A stretch of 64,000 nucleotides of DNA from Campylobacter sp. CCUG 57310 (GCF_013201975.1 NZ_CP053845.1:186001-250000), one strand, 5' to 3'. Counted from the first letter of the stretch, positions 1 to 9,065 are shown. Notes: a model not told the origin generated them from the letters alone. Made by a program: numbers and translations.

Positions 1-1
1 T

Positions 2-514
2 ATTGCCGGTGCTTATAAGAGCTTTGCCGCGCTTTTAAAGCCGCTTATAACGGTGCTTTTAGCCATGCCGCCGATCATTTGGATAGTGATGGCGATATTT
101 TGGTTCGGATTTGGAAATTTTAGCACCATCTTTACTATCATCATAACTGTTTTGCCGCTAACGTTTGCAAGCTCGGCGGTTGGCATGATGAGCGTTAGCG
201 AAGAGCTAAAGGAGATGTTTGACGCATATCATTTGGGACTTGTTAGGAAAATTCGCCACCTTTACATCCCGCATCTTACGGGATATATCATAAGCTCTTT
301 GAGTGTGGCTGTGGCGATGGGCGTTAAGATAGTCATTATGGCGGAGCTTTTGGGAGCAAATGAAGGAATGGGTGCAAAGATAGCAAGTGCGCGTGTTATG
401 CTTGATACGACCGAGGTGATGGCTTACGTGGTGCTTGTTATCACGCTTATCATGCTTTTTGAATATCTCATTATCGAGCCTTTAAAGATAGCACTCATGC
501 CTTGGAAGCGCTAA
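2..514 (+). CDS. ABC transporter permease, NitT/TauT (SsuC/TauC) type, 5' end outside window
   Basis: The reading frame is open from base 2, so the gene begins before the window; the GTG and ATG codons near base 53-65 are internal. The protein is hydrophobic with several membrane spans. It contains the segment around SEELKEMFDAYHLG, followed by a short cytoplasmic loop and PHLTGYI, resembling the EAA loop that contacts the ATPase in binding-protein-dependent permeases. It would form the inner-membrane channel of an importer. The ATPase gene follows after 10 bases, so the two are one operon. The substrate (sulfonate, nitrate, pyrimidine precursor or another small molecule) cannot be told without the upstream binding protein. 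Confidence 0.85.
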   Translation: MAGAYKSFAALLKPLITVLLAMPPIIWIVMAIFWFGFGNFSTIFTIIITVLPLTFASSAVGMMSVSEELKEMFDAYHLGLVRKIRHLYIPHLTGYIISSLSVAVAMGVKIVIMAELLGANEGMGAKIASARVMLDTTEVMAYVVLVITLIMLFEYLIIEPLKIALMPWKR

Positions 515-524
515 GGAGAGTGTA

Positions 525-1214
525 ATGCTAGAGCTTAAAAATGTAGAATATGAAATTTTGCGCGATAAGGTAGTGAGAAATTTTAGTATAGATGTTAAAA
601 GCGGCGAGGTTATAACTCTTTTTGGCGCAAGCGGGTGCGGTAAGACTACGATACTTAGGCTGATTTCCGGTATCATAGAGCCAAGAAAAGGGCGCATAAT
701 CAACAAATTCGCCCGCACGACCTATCTTTTTCAGGAAAACCGCCTCTTAGAGTGGAAAAACGCGCTTGAAAACGTGCTTTTGGTTATGGATAAACCCGAT
801 GAAAGTCTAGTGCTTAGCTACTTTGAAAGGCTTGGTCTTGGCAAAAAGGATGCTAGAAAATATCCTAATGAGTTAAGCGGCGGTATGCGCCAAAGAGTCG
901 CCTTCGTGCGCGCTATCGTGACTGAGCCTGATTTGCTTTTGATGGATGAGCCGTTTTCGGGGCTGGATTATGATATGAAAGAAATTTTGATGGAGATGAT
1001 CGCAGACCGTGTGAAAAACGGCATGAGTGTAGTGCTTGTAACTCATGATAGGATGGAAGCTGCCAAGATGAGCGATGAAATTTGCTTCCTTGAGAGCAAA
1101 GGTGCCGTCATCAAGCGCAGGCTAAAGCTTGAAAAACGCTTTGAAGATAGGAATTTTGAGTACTTAAACGCCGTGATAAATGAGAATTTTAAGGGGGAAA
1201 TTTACTATGATTAA
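525..1214 (+). CDS. ABC transporter ATP-binding protein, NitT/TauT (SsuB/TauB) type
   Basis: A 229-aa ABC ATPase that would power the permease just upstream. Visible motifs are Walker A GASGCGKTT near residues 33-41, the Q-loop in YLFQENRLLEWKNALEN, the signature LSGGMRQRVAF, Walker B LLLMDEPFSGLD and the H-loop VTHD. The Q-loop followed by RLLEW is typical of the nitrate/sulfonate/taurine subfamily. The start ATG at 525 has a good ribosome site (aaggagag). The 3' end overlaps the next gene by 8 bases, suggesting translational coupling. Confidence 0.92.
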   Translation: MLELKNVEYEILRDKVVRNFSIDVKSGEVITLFGASGCGKTTILRLISGIIEPRKGRIINKFARTTYLFQENRLLEWKNALENVLLVMDKPDESLVLSYFERLGLGKKDARKYPNELSGGMRQRVAFVRAIVTEPDLLLMDEPFSGLDYDMKEILMEMIADRVKNGMSVVLVTHDRMEAAKMSDEICFLESKGAVIKRRLKLEKRFEDRNFEYLNAVINENFKGEIYYD

Positions 1215-2313
1215 TGATTTTTTTACCTATCCTATGCGGATATTTTTCCTTTCAAGCGCGATTTGTGCGGCACTTGGTGGAGTTATATTCTTTGCGCCGG
1301 TTGATTTTATAAGCCTTCATAAATTTATATTTTTACACCTTGTAGGCGCGCTTGCTTATGCGGGATTTTTGCTTACGGGACTTACGGACTGGACGAATTT
1401 TACTAAGTCGCTTAAAATTCACGCTCATATTTTGTTTGGAATTTTTACTCTTAGTTTCCTTGCCTCGCTCGTAAATTTGTGGCTTGCCCATCTTTTTATG
1501 GCTACCTTTTGGGCGTATTTGGTGATGCTTTGTGCTTATATGATCTGGCTTGATAAAAATGATGATCAATTCGGAGTCATGGGCTTTTTGCTTGGAATTT
1601 TGCTCTTTGAAATTTGCTATATTGTAACCGGCGAAGAGAAGTTTTTAAATTTGCAAATTCATCTGCATATCATCGCGATTTTGCTCATATCATTTCGCGT
1701 TAGTATGGTGCTTGGACGCGAGGCGATAAAGCGCGAAAGCGATATGGATGAGGCTGTGTTTGTGCCAAATTTGGTCTATAAAAATATCGCCATTTGTTGC
1801 GTTTGTGCGTTTTTGATCTTAAGCGTGTTTTTTGAATCAAGCGGCGCGATAAGTTATGCGGCGTTAGCTTGCGGTGCTGCGATTTTTGCCAAGCTTAAGG
1901 AGTGGCATTATAAAGAGCTCTTAAGGCATAATTTTATCGTTTTTTACTATCTTATGCAGCTTCTTGCGGCAGTTGCTTACGCCGTCTTTGGCATAAGCGG
2001 AATTTTGGGTCTTGGGCTTGAGGCAAACATGATTCACATACTTGCGATTAACGGCATGATATTTAGCATTATGCTTATCTTTAATATCGCCGGGCTTCGT
2101 CATAGCGGACAGGAGCTTGAGTTTCTACGTCTTAGTAAGATAGCTTTTGCTTTGGTCATGGCCGCGGGAATTTTTAGAGGGTTTTTTGCCTATGCTTGGA
2201 GCGGATTTTATATACATCTGCCGGCGACTTTGATTGTAATCGCTTTTGTTTTATGGTTTGTTGATTTTTATAAAATTTTTAAAGAAAATGAATTTAGTGA
2301 TGATCCCGAGTAA
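1207..2313 (+). CDS. NnrS-like multi-pass membrane protein
   Basis: A protein of about 368 aa that is almost entirely membrane spans (roughly 11-12). It resembles the NnrS family of haem/copper membrane proteins linked to nitric-oxide and nitrosative stress. Family-like signs are the N-terminal arginine-phenylalanine entry (YPMRIFFL), GFLLTGLTDWT after the second span, and the late HILAINGMIFSIML followed by GLRHSGQEL, which matches the NnrS pattern of histidines ending in a GH(T/S)G turn. I chose the ATG at 1207, not the upstream in-frame start at 1180, because aagggggaaa sits just before it. It overlaps the ATPase stop. The link to the ABC genes is only positional. Confidence 0.72.
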   Translation: MINDFFTYPMRIFFLSSAICAALGGVIFFAPVDFISLHKFIFLHLVGALAYAGFLLTGLTDWTNFTKSLKIHAHILFGIFTLSFLASLVNLWLAHLFMATFWAYLVMLCAYMIWLDKNDDQFGVMGFLLGILLFEICYIVTGEEKFLNLQIHLHIIAILLISFRVSMVLGREAIKRESDMDEAVFVPNLVYKNIAICCVCAFLILSVFFESSGAISYAALACGAAIFAKLKEWHYKELLRHNFIVFYYLMQLLAAVAYAVFGISGILGLGLEANMIHILAINGMIFSIMLIFNIAGLRHSGQELEFLRLSKIAFALVMAAGIFRGFFAYAWSGFYIHLPATLIVIAFVLWFVDFYKIFKENEFSDDPE

Positions 2314-2375
2314 GAAATTTAAAAGAAAATTTTTTATAAAATAATGATATTTTAAATCAAATCAAAGGAGATTTA

Positions 2376-2927
2376 ATGAATAAAATCATTTCAAGTGTTG
2401 TTGCGAGCATGCTTTTGGCTAGCTCTGCTTTTGCTTTTAGTGCTAAAGGTGATCCTGAGCTTGGCTACATAGGATATAAAACAGCTGCAAAGACTGCTGT
2501 ACCGGGAGTTTTTAAGAAATTTGAGTTTAAATCGACTAAAAGCGATAAATTTGCCGATTTTGCAAAGAGTATCGAGATAAATATCGACTCAAACGGTATA
2601 GAAACCAAACCAAAAACTCCGCTTCGCGACAATCGTATTATTGCGATATTTAAAAAAGAGCCGATAATGGCTAAAATAGTTGATGTTCAAGGTGATGAGA
2701 ACAAAGGTGTGTTTAAGCTTGAGATCACTACAAACGCAGTTACTAAGACTTATGACGCTCCTTATGAGCTTAAAGACGGTATGCTGATGGCAAAAGCTAT
2801 AATTGATGTTCTTGATTTTAACTTAAATGAGACTTTTGCAAAATTTGCAGAAGAATGCAAGGCCCTTCACGCAGGTAAAACTTGGAGCGAAACTGAAGTT
2901 AGCCTAAAGCTTGCCGTAGAAAAATGA
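2376..2927 (+). CDS. YceI family periplasmic protein
   Basis: A 183-aa protein with a clear cleavable signal peptide (MNKIISSVVASMLLASSAFA, cut before FSAKG). The mature part has YceI features: an early GYIGYKTAAKT strand, PGVFKKFEF, a central block with T..PLRDNRI, and a final strand ending WSETEVSLKL. YceI proteins are lipocalin-like and carry polyisoprenoids in the periplasm. Campylobacters have several copies. A strong ribosome site (caaaggag) precedes the ATG. It looks like a single-gene unit ending in a hairpin shared with the convergent gene. Confidence 0.85.
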   Translation: MNKIISSVVASMLLASSAFAFSAKGDPELGYIGYKTAAKTAVPGVFKKFEFKSTKSDKFADFAKSIEINIDSNGIETKPKTPLRDNRIIAIFKKEPIMAKIVDVQGDENKGVFKLEITTNAVTKTYDAPYELKDGMLMAKAIIDVLDFNLNETFAKFAEECKALHAGKTWSETEVSLKLAVEK

Positions 2928-2928
2928 T

Positions 2929-2952
2929 TTAAAGCCCAAATTCGGGCTTTAA
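2929..2952. terminator. Bidirectional hairpin terminator between convergent genes
   Basis: A 9-bp perfect stem (ttaaagccc pairing with gggctttaa, loop of six bases) starts one base after the yceI-like stop and lies just before the end of the convergent permease gene. It can serve both strands. Confidence 0.75.
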
Positions 2953-2953
2953 T

Positions 2954-4075
2954 CTAATCAAGCGTTCTTTTATATCTATACAACGATAAAGCAGTACTAG
3001 CGCATAAAAATACAAACATAGCTATCACGTCATAGACGTAGTCTGTTATAAGAGCGTTTTTAAGCCAAATTCCTCTAATCATACGCAAAAAGTGCGTCAG
3101 CGGAAAGAATTCTCCTAAAATTTGCGCCCATTTTGGCATGCCGTAAAACGGAAACATGAACCCCGAAAGTAGCAGTGAAGGCAAAAAGAAAAAGTAAGTC
3201 ATCTGCATAACTTGAAGCTGATTTTTAGCAAGCGTGCTAAAGGTAAATCCAACTCCCAAATTTGCAAGCATCAAAAGAGTGCAGCAGGCTATAAGAGAGC
3301 CCCAATTCGTTATGACGGGAAGCTCAAAAAGATATCGCGCGATAAACAAAAGCACGCAAATTTGCAGATACGAGATAAAAAGATAGGGCAAAATTTTACC
3401 AAGCATCACCTCGGTCGGATATAGCGGTGTCGCGAGCAAATTTTCCATCGTGCCGCGCTCATACTCCTTAGTCATCGAAATTCCCGCCAGCAAAATAGTC
3501 GTAAGCGTAAGAAGTATGCCCACTAGCCCCGGGATGATCTGATATCTTGTTAAAAGCTCAGGGTTGTATTTGGTATGAACTATCAGCTCAAATTCGCTGT
3601 TTTGATGCTCTGTGCTAAATTTATCCCTTGAAATGGCTTGGTTAAAAGCTCTTATAAGCGCGCTTGAAACCTGAGCCGATGAGGCGGGATCGGTAGCGTC
3701 AATGTCGATTAAAATTTTTGGCATAAAGCCTCTTGTTAGATCGCGCTCTAAATCATGCGGGAAGTGGATAATAAACTGTACATCGCCTTTTCTCATCAGT
3801 TCATCTGCAAGCTCTAAATCCCTCGTAATACTTTTTATATGAAAATATCCCGTGTTTTGCATGGACTTAATAAGCGATCTGCTAAGCTCTCCTTGCGAAT
3901 TTATGACAAGTGCGGTTGGTAAATTTCTTGGATTGTTGTTGATCGCGTAGCCAAAAAGCAGCATGAGCATAAGCGGCATCATGATGATAAGAGCGAGTGT
4001 GCCTTTATCTCTTAGAATTTGGCGAAATTCCTTGATAACTACGGCGTGAATTCTAAGGATTGAGAATTTTTGCAT
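2954..4075 (-). CDS. ABC-2 type efflux permease (YhhJ/YbhR-like)
   Basis: A 373-aa inner-membrane subunit with ABC-2 layout. One span lies near residues 27-46 (LALIIMMPLMLMLLFGYAI), then a large extracytoplasmic domain of about 130 residues, then five C-terminal spans. The conserved TKEYERGTMENLLATPL motif sits just after the second span, and PLTHFLRMIRGIWLK lies near the end. With the ATPase and the HlyD-like adaptor it would form a drug or small-molecule exporter of the YbhFSR/RbbA type. It is the last gene of the three-gene minus-strand operon. The substrate is unknown. Confidence 0.9.
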   Translation of the reverse strand: MQKFSILRIHAVVIKEFRQILRDKGTLALIIMMPLMLMLLFGYAINNNPRNLPTALVINSQGELSRSLIKSMQNTGYFHIKSITRDLELADELMRKGDVQFIIHFPHDLERDLTRGFMPKILIDIDATDPASSAQVSSALIRAFNQAISRDKFSTEHQNSEFELIVHTKYNPELLTRYQIIPGLVGILLTLTTILLAGISMTKEYERGTMENLLATPLYPTEVMLGKILPYLFISYLQICVLLFIARYLFELPVITNWGSLIACCTLLMLANLGVGFTFSTLAKNQLQVMQMTYFFFLPSLLLSGFMFPFYGMPKWAQILGEFFPLTHFLRMIRGIWLKNALITDYVYDVIAMFVFLCASTALSLYRYKRTLD

Positions 4076-4083
4076 GATTTTTC

Positions 4084-5010
4084 CTACGCACGCTCATCTT
4101 CAAAAATGTTTAAAAGATGGATAAATATATCTTCCAAACTCGTTTTTATCGGCTTTAAATTTGCTTGAGCGTTTGAGTATCCAAGATTTTTTATCTCGCT
4201 TTGGAGCAAATTCGCATCGCGAGCTACTATGTGATAGCTGTTTCCAAAAGCAGAAACTGTATAAACCGCTCTGCTTGAGGCTATTAGCCTTGAAATTTCA
4301 GCTGCGCGCGAGCCGCTTAGATCCCAGATGTCAAGTTTGTATTTGGAGATGATCTCATTTTCACTGCCTTGGGCTAAAATTTTGCCGTAAGCTATGTAAA
4401 TAAGCTCGTGGCAGCGCTCGGCTTCATCCATGTAGTGGGTTGAAACTAGCACGGTTATGCCGTCGTTTGCAAGACGGTGTATGATATCCCAAAACTCTCT
4501 TCTTGCCTTTGGATCAACGCCTGCTGTGGGCTCATCAAGCAAAAGCAGTCTAGGACTATGCACAAGGCACATCGCAAGTGCAAGGCGCTGCTTCCAACCG
4601 CCAGAAAGAGCGCCTGCGCTTTGGTTTTGTCTAGCTGCAAGCCCAAGCTCATCAAGCGTCCTATCTATCTCAAATTTTTGGTTTTTAAGCTTGAAAAGCT
4701 TTGCTATAAACTCTAAATTTTCTCTAACGGTTAGGTCGCTATACCAGCCAAATTTTTGCGTCATGTAGCCCGTGTTTAGCCTTATGGCGTCAGACTGCGT
4801 TAAAAAATCATATCCGAGACACTGTCCGCTTCCGCTATCGGCCTTTAAAAGTCCACAGAGCATACGTATCGTTGTCGTCTTGCCGCTTCCGTTTGGACCT
4901 AAAAATCCACAAACGCTGCCTTTTCGCACTCTGATATTGACGTTATCCATGATGACGCGCCCGGCAAAGCTCTTTGAGAGTCCTTGAACGTCTATGGCGT
5001 ACTCGCTCAT
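4084..5010 (-). CDS. ABC efflux ATP-binding protein (YbhF/CcmA-like)
   Basis: A 308-aa ATPase of the drug-export class. Motifs are Walker A GPNGSGKTT near residues 35-43, the Q-loop in GYMTQKFGWYSDLTVREN, signature LSGGWKQRLALAM, Walker B LLLLDEPTAGVDP and H-loop STHYMDEAE. The C-terminal 80 residues form the extra domain usual in this class. The start overlaps the stop of the upstream adaptor gene (ATGA). It lies 8 bases from the downstream permease, so the operon is compact. Confidence 0.93.
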   Translation of the reverse strand: MSEYAIDVQGLSKSFAGRVIMDNVNIRVRKGSVCGFLGPNGSGKTTTIRMLCGLLKADSGSGQCLGYDFLTQSDAIRLNTGYMTQKFGWYSDLTVRENLEFIAKLFKLKNQKFEIDRTLDELGLAARQNQSAGALSGGWKQRLALAMCLVHSPRLLLLDEPTAGVDPKARREFWDIIHRLANDGITVLVSTHYMDEAERCHELIYIAYGKILAQGSENEIISKYKLDIWDLSGSRAAEISRLIASSRAVYTVSAFGNSYHIVARDANLLQSEIKNLGYSNAQANLKPIKTSLEDIFIHLLNIFEDERA

Positions 5011-5954
5011 CGCCTTTGCCTTACACTGATAGGAAGAGAAGGGTGTAAAAACTCGCTTGGGTTATCAAGCAGGGCTTCGACGCGGTAAGTTAGCGTATCT
5101 TGTGTATTTTCGCTGTATATGATGGGCGGGGTGTATTCGGGCTTGGAGGCTATCTTGCTAACGGTTGCGGTTAAATTTTCACATCCAATGCAGCCGATTT
5201 TTATCTTTTGTCCCTCTTTAAACTCGCCGATATAAGCGATCGGCACGAAAAATTTGGCTTTTAGCTCGTTTACGGGAAGTAGCAGGATGGCGGGCTTTGA
5301 GTTTAACGCCCACTCGCTCTCTTTATAAAAAATCTCTTCGATCTTGCCCGCTTTTGGAGCGTAAATTTTGGTTTCGTTTAGCTGCCACTCTTTGGCTTTG
5401 ATATCTTCTTTGAGTGCATTTATGTCCGCTTTTAGGCTGTTTATTTGATTAGCTCTGGCGGGCAAATTTGCGATCTTTAAAGAGGCTTCAAGCTCGCTTA
5501 CTACGGCTCTTGCTCTTTCAAATTCGGCTTTTGCGATATCTGCTTCTTTATTAGAAACCGAGTTTTTGGCTATTAGTTTTTTAGTTCGCTGCCAATTTTT
5601 ATCTGCAAGCCAACTTGCCGCTTTGGCTTCGTCTAGCTTGGCTTTGATACGCTCGATCTCTTCTTTTCGCATGCCTAAATTTAGATCCTCAAGCTTTGCT
5701 TCAAGTGAGGCTAAATTCGCTTTAGTTATGTTTAAATTCGCTTTTTGCAAAGTATCTTCAAGCTCAAATAGCAACTTGCCCGAATCAATAATCTCGCCTT
5801 CTTTTACGTGAATTTTTACTATGCGTCCGCTAAAATAAGGCGATATGTGGATATATTCACCTTCTAAATAGCCGTTAAAATGCGTGTCGTCCGCTTTCTT
5901 GTCGCAACCGGCAAGTAGCAAAAAAAGAGATAAAACTATAAATTTTGCATTCAT
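5007..5954 (-). CDS. HlyD-type periplasmic adaptor lipoprotein
   Basis: A 315-aa membrane-fusion protein. The start has a lipoprotein signal, MNAKFIVLSLFLLLAGC, with the lipobox Cys at residue 17. Next comes the biotinyl-lipoyl half HISPYFSGRIVKIHVKEGEIIDSGKLLFELED, a long alpha-helical hairpin (about residues 70-195, rich in Lys, Glu and Ala), the second lipoyl half and a beta-barrel domain. It is the first gene of the operon with the ABC-2 ATPase and permease, matching YbhG/YhiI-type tripartite efflux. It would link the inner-membrane pump to an outer-membrane channel; no TolC gene is present here. Confidence 0.9.
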   Translation of the reverse strand: MNAKFIVLSLFLLLAGCDKKADDTHFNGYLEGEYIHISPYFSGRIVKIHVKEGEIIDSGKLLFELEDTLQKANLNITKANLASLEAKLEDLNLGMRKEEIERIKAKLDEAKAASWLADKNWQRTKKLIAKNSVSNKEADIAKAEFERARAVVSELEASLKIANLPARANQINSLKADINALKEDIKAKEWQLNETKIYAPKAGKIEEIFYKESEWALNSKPAILLLPVNELKAKFFVPIAYIGEFKEGQKIKIGCIGCENLTATVSKIASKPEYTPPIIYSENTQDTLTYRVEALLDNPSEFLHPSLPISVRQRR

Positions 5955-6084
5955 TTTTACTCCTGAAATTTAGAGTGCAAATGCTAAAAACAGCTTTTTA
6001 AAAGCGATATCATTATAGCGGAATTTAGCTTAGCGGCTAAATTTTAGTATCGGTTTGAAATCTTTAAATTTGAGCTTGTTCTGA

Positions 6085-6090
6085 TATAAT
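6085..6090 (+). promoter_or_regulatory. Probable -10 box for the 6146 gene
   Basis: A perfect TATAAT preceded by TGA lies 55 bases before the ATG at 6146, in the divergent gap between two genes. Campylobacter promoters often have a strong -10 and no clear -35; none is visible here. Confidence 0.45.
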
Positions 6091-6145
6091 CATTTTTAAA
6101 TTTCTAGCTTTTAGGCACGAAATTTGTGAAACAAAAAGGAAAAAT

Positions 6146-6613
6146 ATGCGGATAAAAGAGAATAAAAAGGGCGCTATAGGATCGCTTATCATGTCGGTTT
6201 TGCTGTTTGTGGCTGGTTTTTTAGGATATGTTTATTATGAACTTGCGGCTTCTGCGATTTTTACCATGATAGCAACTTTAGTATGTGCCGTTTTTTGTGT
6301 GAAAAAGATAATTCAAGAGAGTTTTATAGAAATTTTTGATGACGGATTTGGCGTGAAAAAGGGTTCTAAACAACATAAATTTTATTTTAAAGATATCGAT
6401 GAGATCAGCACTCGCGTTGTGGATAAAAAGCGAGATATTCAGGTTTTAAATGTGAAATTTAAAAGAGGAAGGCTTGATAGAGAGGTCGCTGAGTGGCTTA
6501 TCCAGCCAATCGGTGAAAACGATGCGATAATCTTAGATAAATACGAAAAATCAAAATATGAAATTTTTAATCTTTTAAGAGAGAAGCTGCAAAAACTTAA
6601 TACTGAAAAATAA
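6146..6613 (+). CDS. Hypothetical membrane protein, two N-terminal spans
   Basis: A 155-aa protein I cannot place in a named family. It starts with a basic stretch (MRIKENKKG), then two membrane spans (about residues 11-30 and 33-54). A cytoplasmic part of about 100 residues follows, with alternating hydrophobic strands such as FIEIFDDGFGVKKG and IQVLNVKFKRG. This resembles the PH-like domain found after two spans in small bacterial membrane proteins, but that is only an impression. The ATG has a purine-rich site (aaaaaggaaaa). It stands alone between divergent and unrelated genes. Confidence 0.7.
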   Translation: MRIKENKKGAIGSLIMSVLLFVAGFLGYVYYELAASAIFTMIATLVCAVFCVKKIIQESFIEIFDDGFGVKKGSKQHKFYFKDIDEISTRVVDKKRDIQVLNVKFKRGRLDREVAEWLIQPIGENDAIILDKYEKSKYEIFNLLREKLQKLNTEK

Positions 6614-6774
6614 CTTTTGTTTTGAAATTTGATTTTTTTCTTGTTGTTAGTTATATTTTATAAATAGTAAAATAATTATTTGTTTATAAATGCAAAATAT
6701 TTTTTGTGCTAAAAACTTGAATTTATTACGATATATAAGTCATTGTATATAAGTAAAATTTAATTTTTTTAATA

Positions 6775-6780
6775 TATAAT
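6775..6780 (+). promoter_or_regulatory. Probable -10 box for the coiled-coil autotransporter
   Basis: A TATAAT lies 33 bases before the ATG at 6813, within a 200-base very AT-rich gap (6614-6812) that holds no gene. A ribosome site aaaagga precedes the ATG. Confidence 0.4.
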
Positions 6781-6812
6781 TTAAATTATTTTTAAATGAA
6801 AAGGATATTTAT

Positions 6813-8813
6813 ATGGAAATTTCAAAAGTTGTTTGTGGAGTATTGGCGGGGATAGCTTTAAGTTCGATTTCTTTTGCTGCGGATTATGATTTAAAAGATA
6901 TACCGCAGATGCAGGCTGTAAATTTAGACGATGATATAGCAAAATCAGAAAAAGAAAAAGATGAAGCTAAAAAAGAGCAAGGAGAAAATAATAAGCTTCT
7001 TGAGGGTTTGAAAAATCAAAAGAATCAAAAAGAACAAGAAAAAGTAAATGCCGATAAAAAACTTAAAGATAAAAAAGCTGAAGTTGATAACTTAACTAAA
7101 AGCCTGACTAAAGACATTAAGGAGGCTGATGAGAGAATTAGAAAAGCAATTGAAGAGAGGAAGGGAATTGAAAAGTTAATCATATCATTTCCGGAACAAA
7201 TTAAACAATTAGAAAAAGAACTTCAAGTATTAGATAAAGAGATCAAGGAATTAGAGAAACAAAAAGAATCTGCCGACCCATCTTCACAACCAGGCATTCA
7301 AGAAAAAATAGATAAAAAAAAGAAAGAAAAAGATGAAAAAACAGAGAAAAAAGAAATTGTGAAAGCGGATATTGATAGGCTTAAGGAAAGGAAAAAAGGA
7401 GTAGAAGAAGATTTAAGAGAAGCTCAAGAGCAGAAAAATAAATTTAATGCTCAAATAGATCAAGCAGAGAGAGAGTTGAGTGAGCTTGTACCAAAAACAC
7501 AACAACAAATACAAAAGGCCGAACAAGAGATACAAAGATTAAATGGCGAGATAGATGCTTTAAATGAAAAGATTAAAAAGCAACAAGAGAAGATAGATAA
7601 GATAGAAAAAGAGCTTGAAAAAGCTAAAAAACAAAGAGATAAATCAAAAAATTTACTTTCAGGAAATGAGCTTAGCGCCGAGCAAAAGGATGTTTTAAGA
7701 GCATTGCTTGAGTTTAAGGGAAATGATGTAGTAAATGCTATCATATCACAAGGAACAGCTGAGGAAATTTCAGAATTTGTAAGATCAAATACTACATCTA
7801 TCAACCAAACTTTAGAGTCGTTAAATAAAGGATTGCAAACGGATATTATAAAATTTAGCTCAGATTTATCGACAAATACTCGTCTTGCTAAACTAAGCAA
7901 TCCTTTTAAGGGTGATCTTGCTCTTGCCTATGCCGTTAAAAATTTAAAAGGAGAGATGTTTGCCGATAGTGGCGACTCTATGGCTTCTGTGGTTAGATAC
8001 TATACTGATAGATTTAATTATGATAGTAACTTTTGGGGTAACATTATAGGAGCAAAAGGCAAAGTAAAAGATGGCGGCAACCCTGAGCTTTATGGATTTA
8101 CTTTAGGATATGACAAAGCCTTTGATGATGTTATATTTGGTGCGTTTGTCACTTATGCTAAGTCAAAAGTTGATTTTAGTATGATTGAGAGCGAGGCCGA
8201 CAACTACCAAATAGGCGTTTACTCAAGAGCTTATATGGATAATCACGAGATAGACGGTAAAATTTCTATGGGTATAGCAAAAAATGAGCTTGATAGAAGC
8301 GTTAAGGCAGGATTAAATACTCTTAATCAAAAAGGCAAATACAATTCATATTTAGCATCTTTTGATCTGGACTACGGATATGTGACAAAGCTTAGCGATA
8401 CTATGTTTATCAAGCCTACGGTAGGTTTTGGATACTCTTTTGTAAAAAATAAAGCATTTAACGAAAGCGGAGATTTGCCTTTGTCATACAATGCAAATAG
8501 GTCTAAAGTCTTAAATTTAAGAGCATCAGGCGAATTTAGAAAGTATGTTAATGACGGAAGTTACTTGTATGTAGCGCCTGGAGTAGAAAGAGAAATTTAT
8601 AAAAGCATTGATGATAATATAGTAAGATTTGTAGGGTCAAATAAAGATATTATCTTTAAAAACAATGATAAAAAATCAACCTATTTCACACTTCAAACAG
8701 GTGCTGATTTTAAAATAACCGAAAGCTTAAGCACAAATCTAAATTTTGGCGTAAAAGCTAAATCAAAAAATCAATTCTACAACGGAAGCATAGGATTGAA
8801 GTATAAATTCTAA
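6813..8813 (+). CDS. Autotransporter with long coiled-coil passenger
   Basis: A 666-aa protein with a signal peptide (cut near SISFA, residue 23). Residues about 40-285 are extremely rich in Lys, Glu and Gln in heptad-like order and should form a long coiled coil. The C-terminal 300 residues (from about GDLALAYAVKNLKGEM) are alternating beta strands ending in LKYKF with a terminal Phe, as in outer-membrane autotransporter barrels. The passenger has no enzymatic motif; it may be an adhesin or a spacer. The coiled coil is unusual for a classical autotransporter, whose passengers are normally beta-helices. A candidate stem-loop follows the stop. Confidence 0.82.
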   Translation: MEISKVVCGVLAGIALSSISFAADYDLKDIPQMQAVNLDDDIAKSEKEKDEAKKEQGENNKLLEGLKNQKNQKEQEKVNADKKLKDKKAEVDNLTKSLTKDIKEADERIRKAIEERKGIEKLIISFPEQIKQLEKELQVLDKEIKELEKQKESADPSSQPGIQEKIDKKKKEKDEKTEKKEIVKADIDRLKERKKGVEEDLREAQEQKNKFNAQIDQAERELSELVPKTQQQIQKAEQEIQRLNGEIDALNEKIKKQQEKIDKIEKELEKAKKQRDKSKNLLSGNELSAEQKDVLRALLEFKGNDVVNAIISQGTAEEISEFVRSNTTSINQTLESLNKGLQTDIIKFSSDLSTNTRLAKLSNPFKGDLALAYAVKNLKGEMFADSGDSMASVVRYYTDRFNYDSNFWGNIIGAKGKVKDGGNPELYGFTLGYDKAFDDVIFGAFVTYAKSKVDFSMIESEADNYQIGVYSRAYMDNHEIDGKISMGIAKNELDRSVKAGLNTLNQKGKYNSYLASFDLDYGYVTKLSDTMFIKPTVGFGYSFVKNKAFNESGDLPLSYNANRSKVLNLRASGEFRKYVNDGSYLYVAPGVEREIYKSIDDNIVRFVGSNKDIIFKNNDKKSTYFTLQTGADFKITESLSTNLNFGVKAKSKNQFYNGSIGLKYKF

Positions 8814-8829
8814 TTAAATTTGTGTAGTA

Positions 8830-8871
8830 AAGTCGCCGATAGTTTTAGTTAATTTAAAGCGTTGGCGACTT
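8830..8871 (+). terminator. Candidate stem-loop downstream of the coiled-coil autotransporter
   Basis: An 8-bp perfect stem (aagtcgcc with ggcgactt) encloses a 26-base AT-rich loop, starting 16 bases after the stop at 8813. The long loop and lack of a T-run make it a weaker terminator candidate. Confidence 0.4.
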
Positions 8872-8891
8872 GAAATTTATATCTTCTTTTT

Positions 8892-8975
8892 AGCCTCATA
8901 TCTCTTGCCGGCCTCATCTCTATTATCTCTCATACCAAACCTTGCTTTGTAAGCTCATCCGTAAAATGATATGTC
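8892..8975 (-). pseudogene. Remnant copy of the 3' end of the 12808-14046 dehydrogenase gene
   Basis: About 80 bases match the final coding bases of the dehydrogenase gene (12823-12905) in the same orientation. Long shared words include cctcatatctct, tcatctctattatctc and aagctcatcc, with scattered substitutions and small indels. It has no reading frame of its own. Together with the intact gene end it flanks the subtilase gene at 9105-12608 as an imperfect direct repeat. The rest of the 8814-9104 gap shows only the two hairpins and a G-tract. Confidence 0.75.
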
Positions 8976-9065
8976 TCGGTTTGAAATTCTATCGCCAAAT
9001 GTGAGACTTAGTTGGATAAGAGAGATATAAAAATGTGGAAACCAAAGAAAAAGGAAAAGTGGAGT

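Noticed and set aside
4457-4768. Open frames on the plus strand inside the ABC efflux ATPase gene
   Set aside because: They are shadows of a well-conserved minus-strand ATPase, with no ribosome site and improbable Ser/Cys/Arg-rich products.
7460-7900. 146-aa minus-strand frame within the coiled-coil autotransporter
   Set aside because: It is the antisense of Lys/Glu-rich coding sequence, giving a Ser/Phe/Cys-rich shadow with no start signal.
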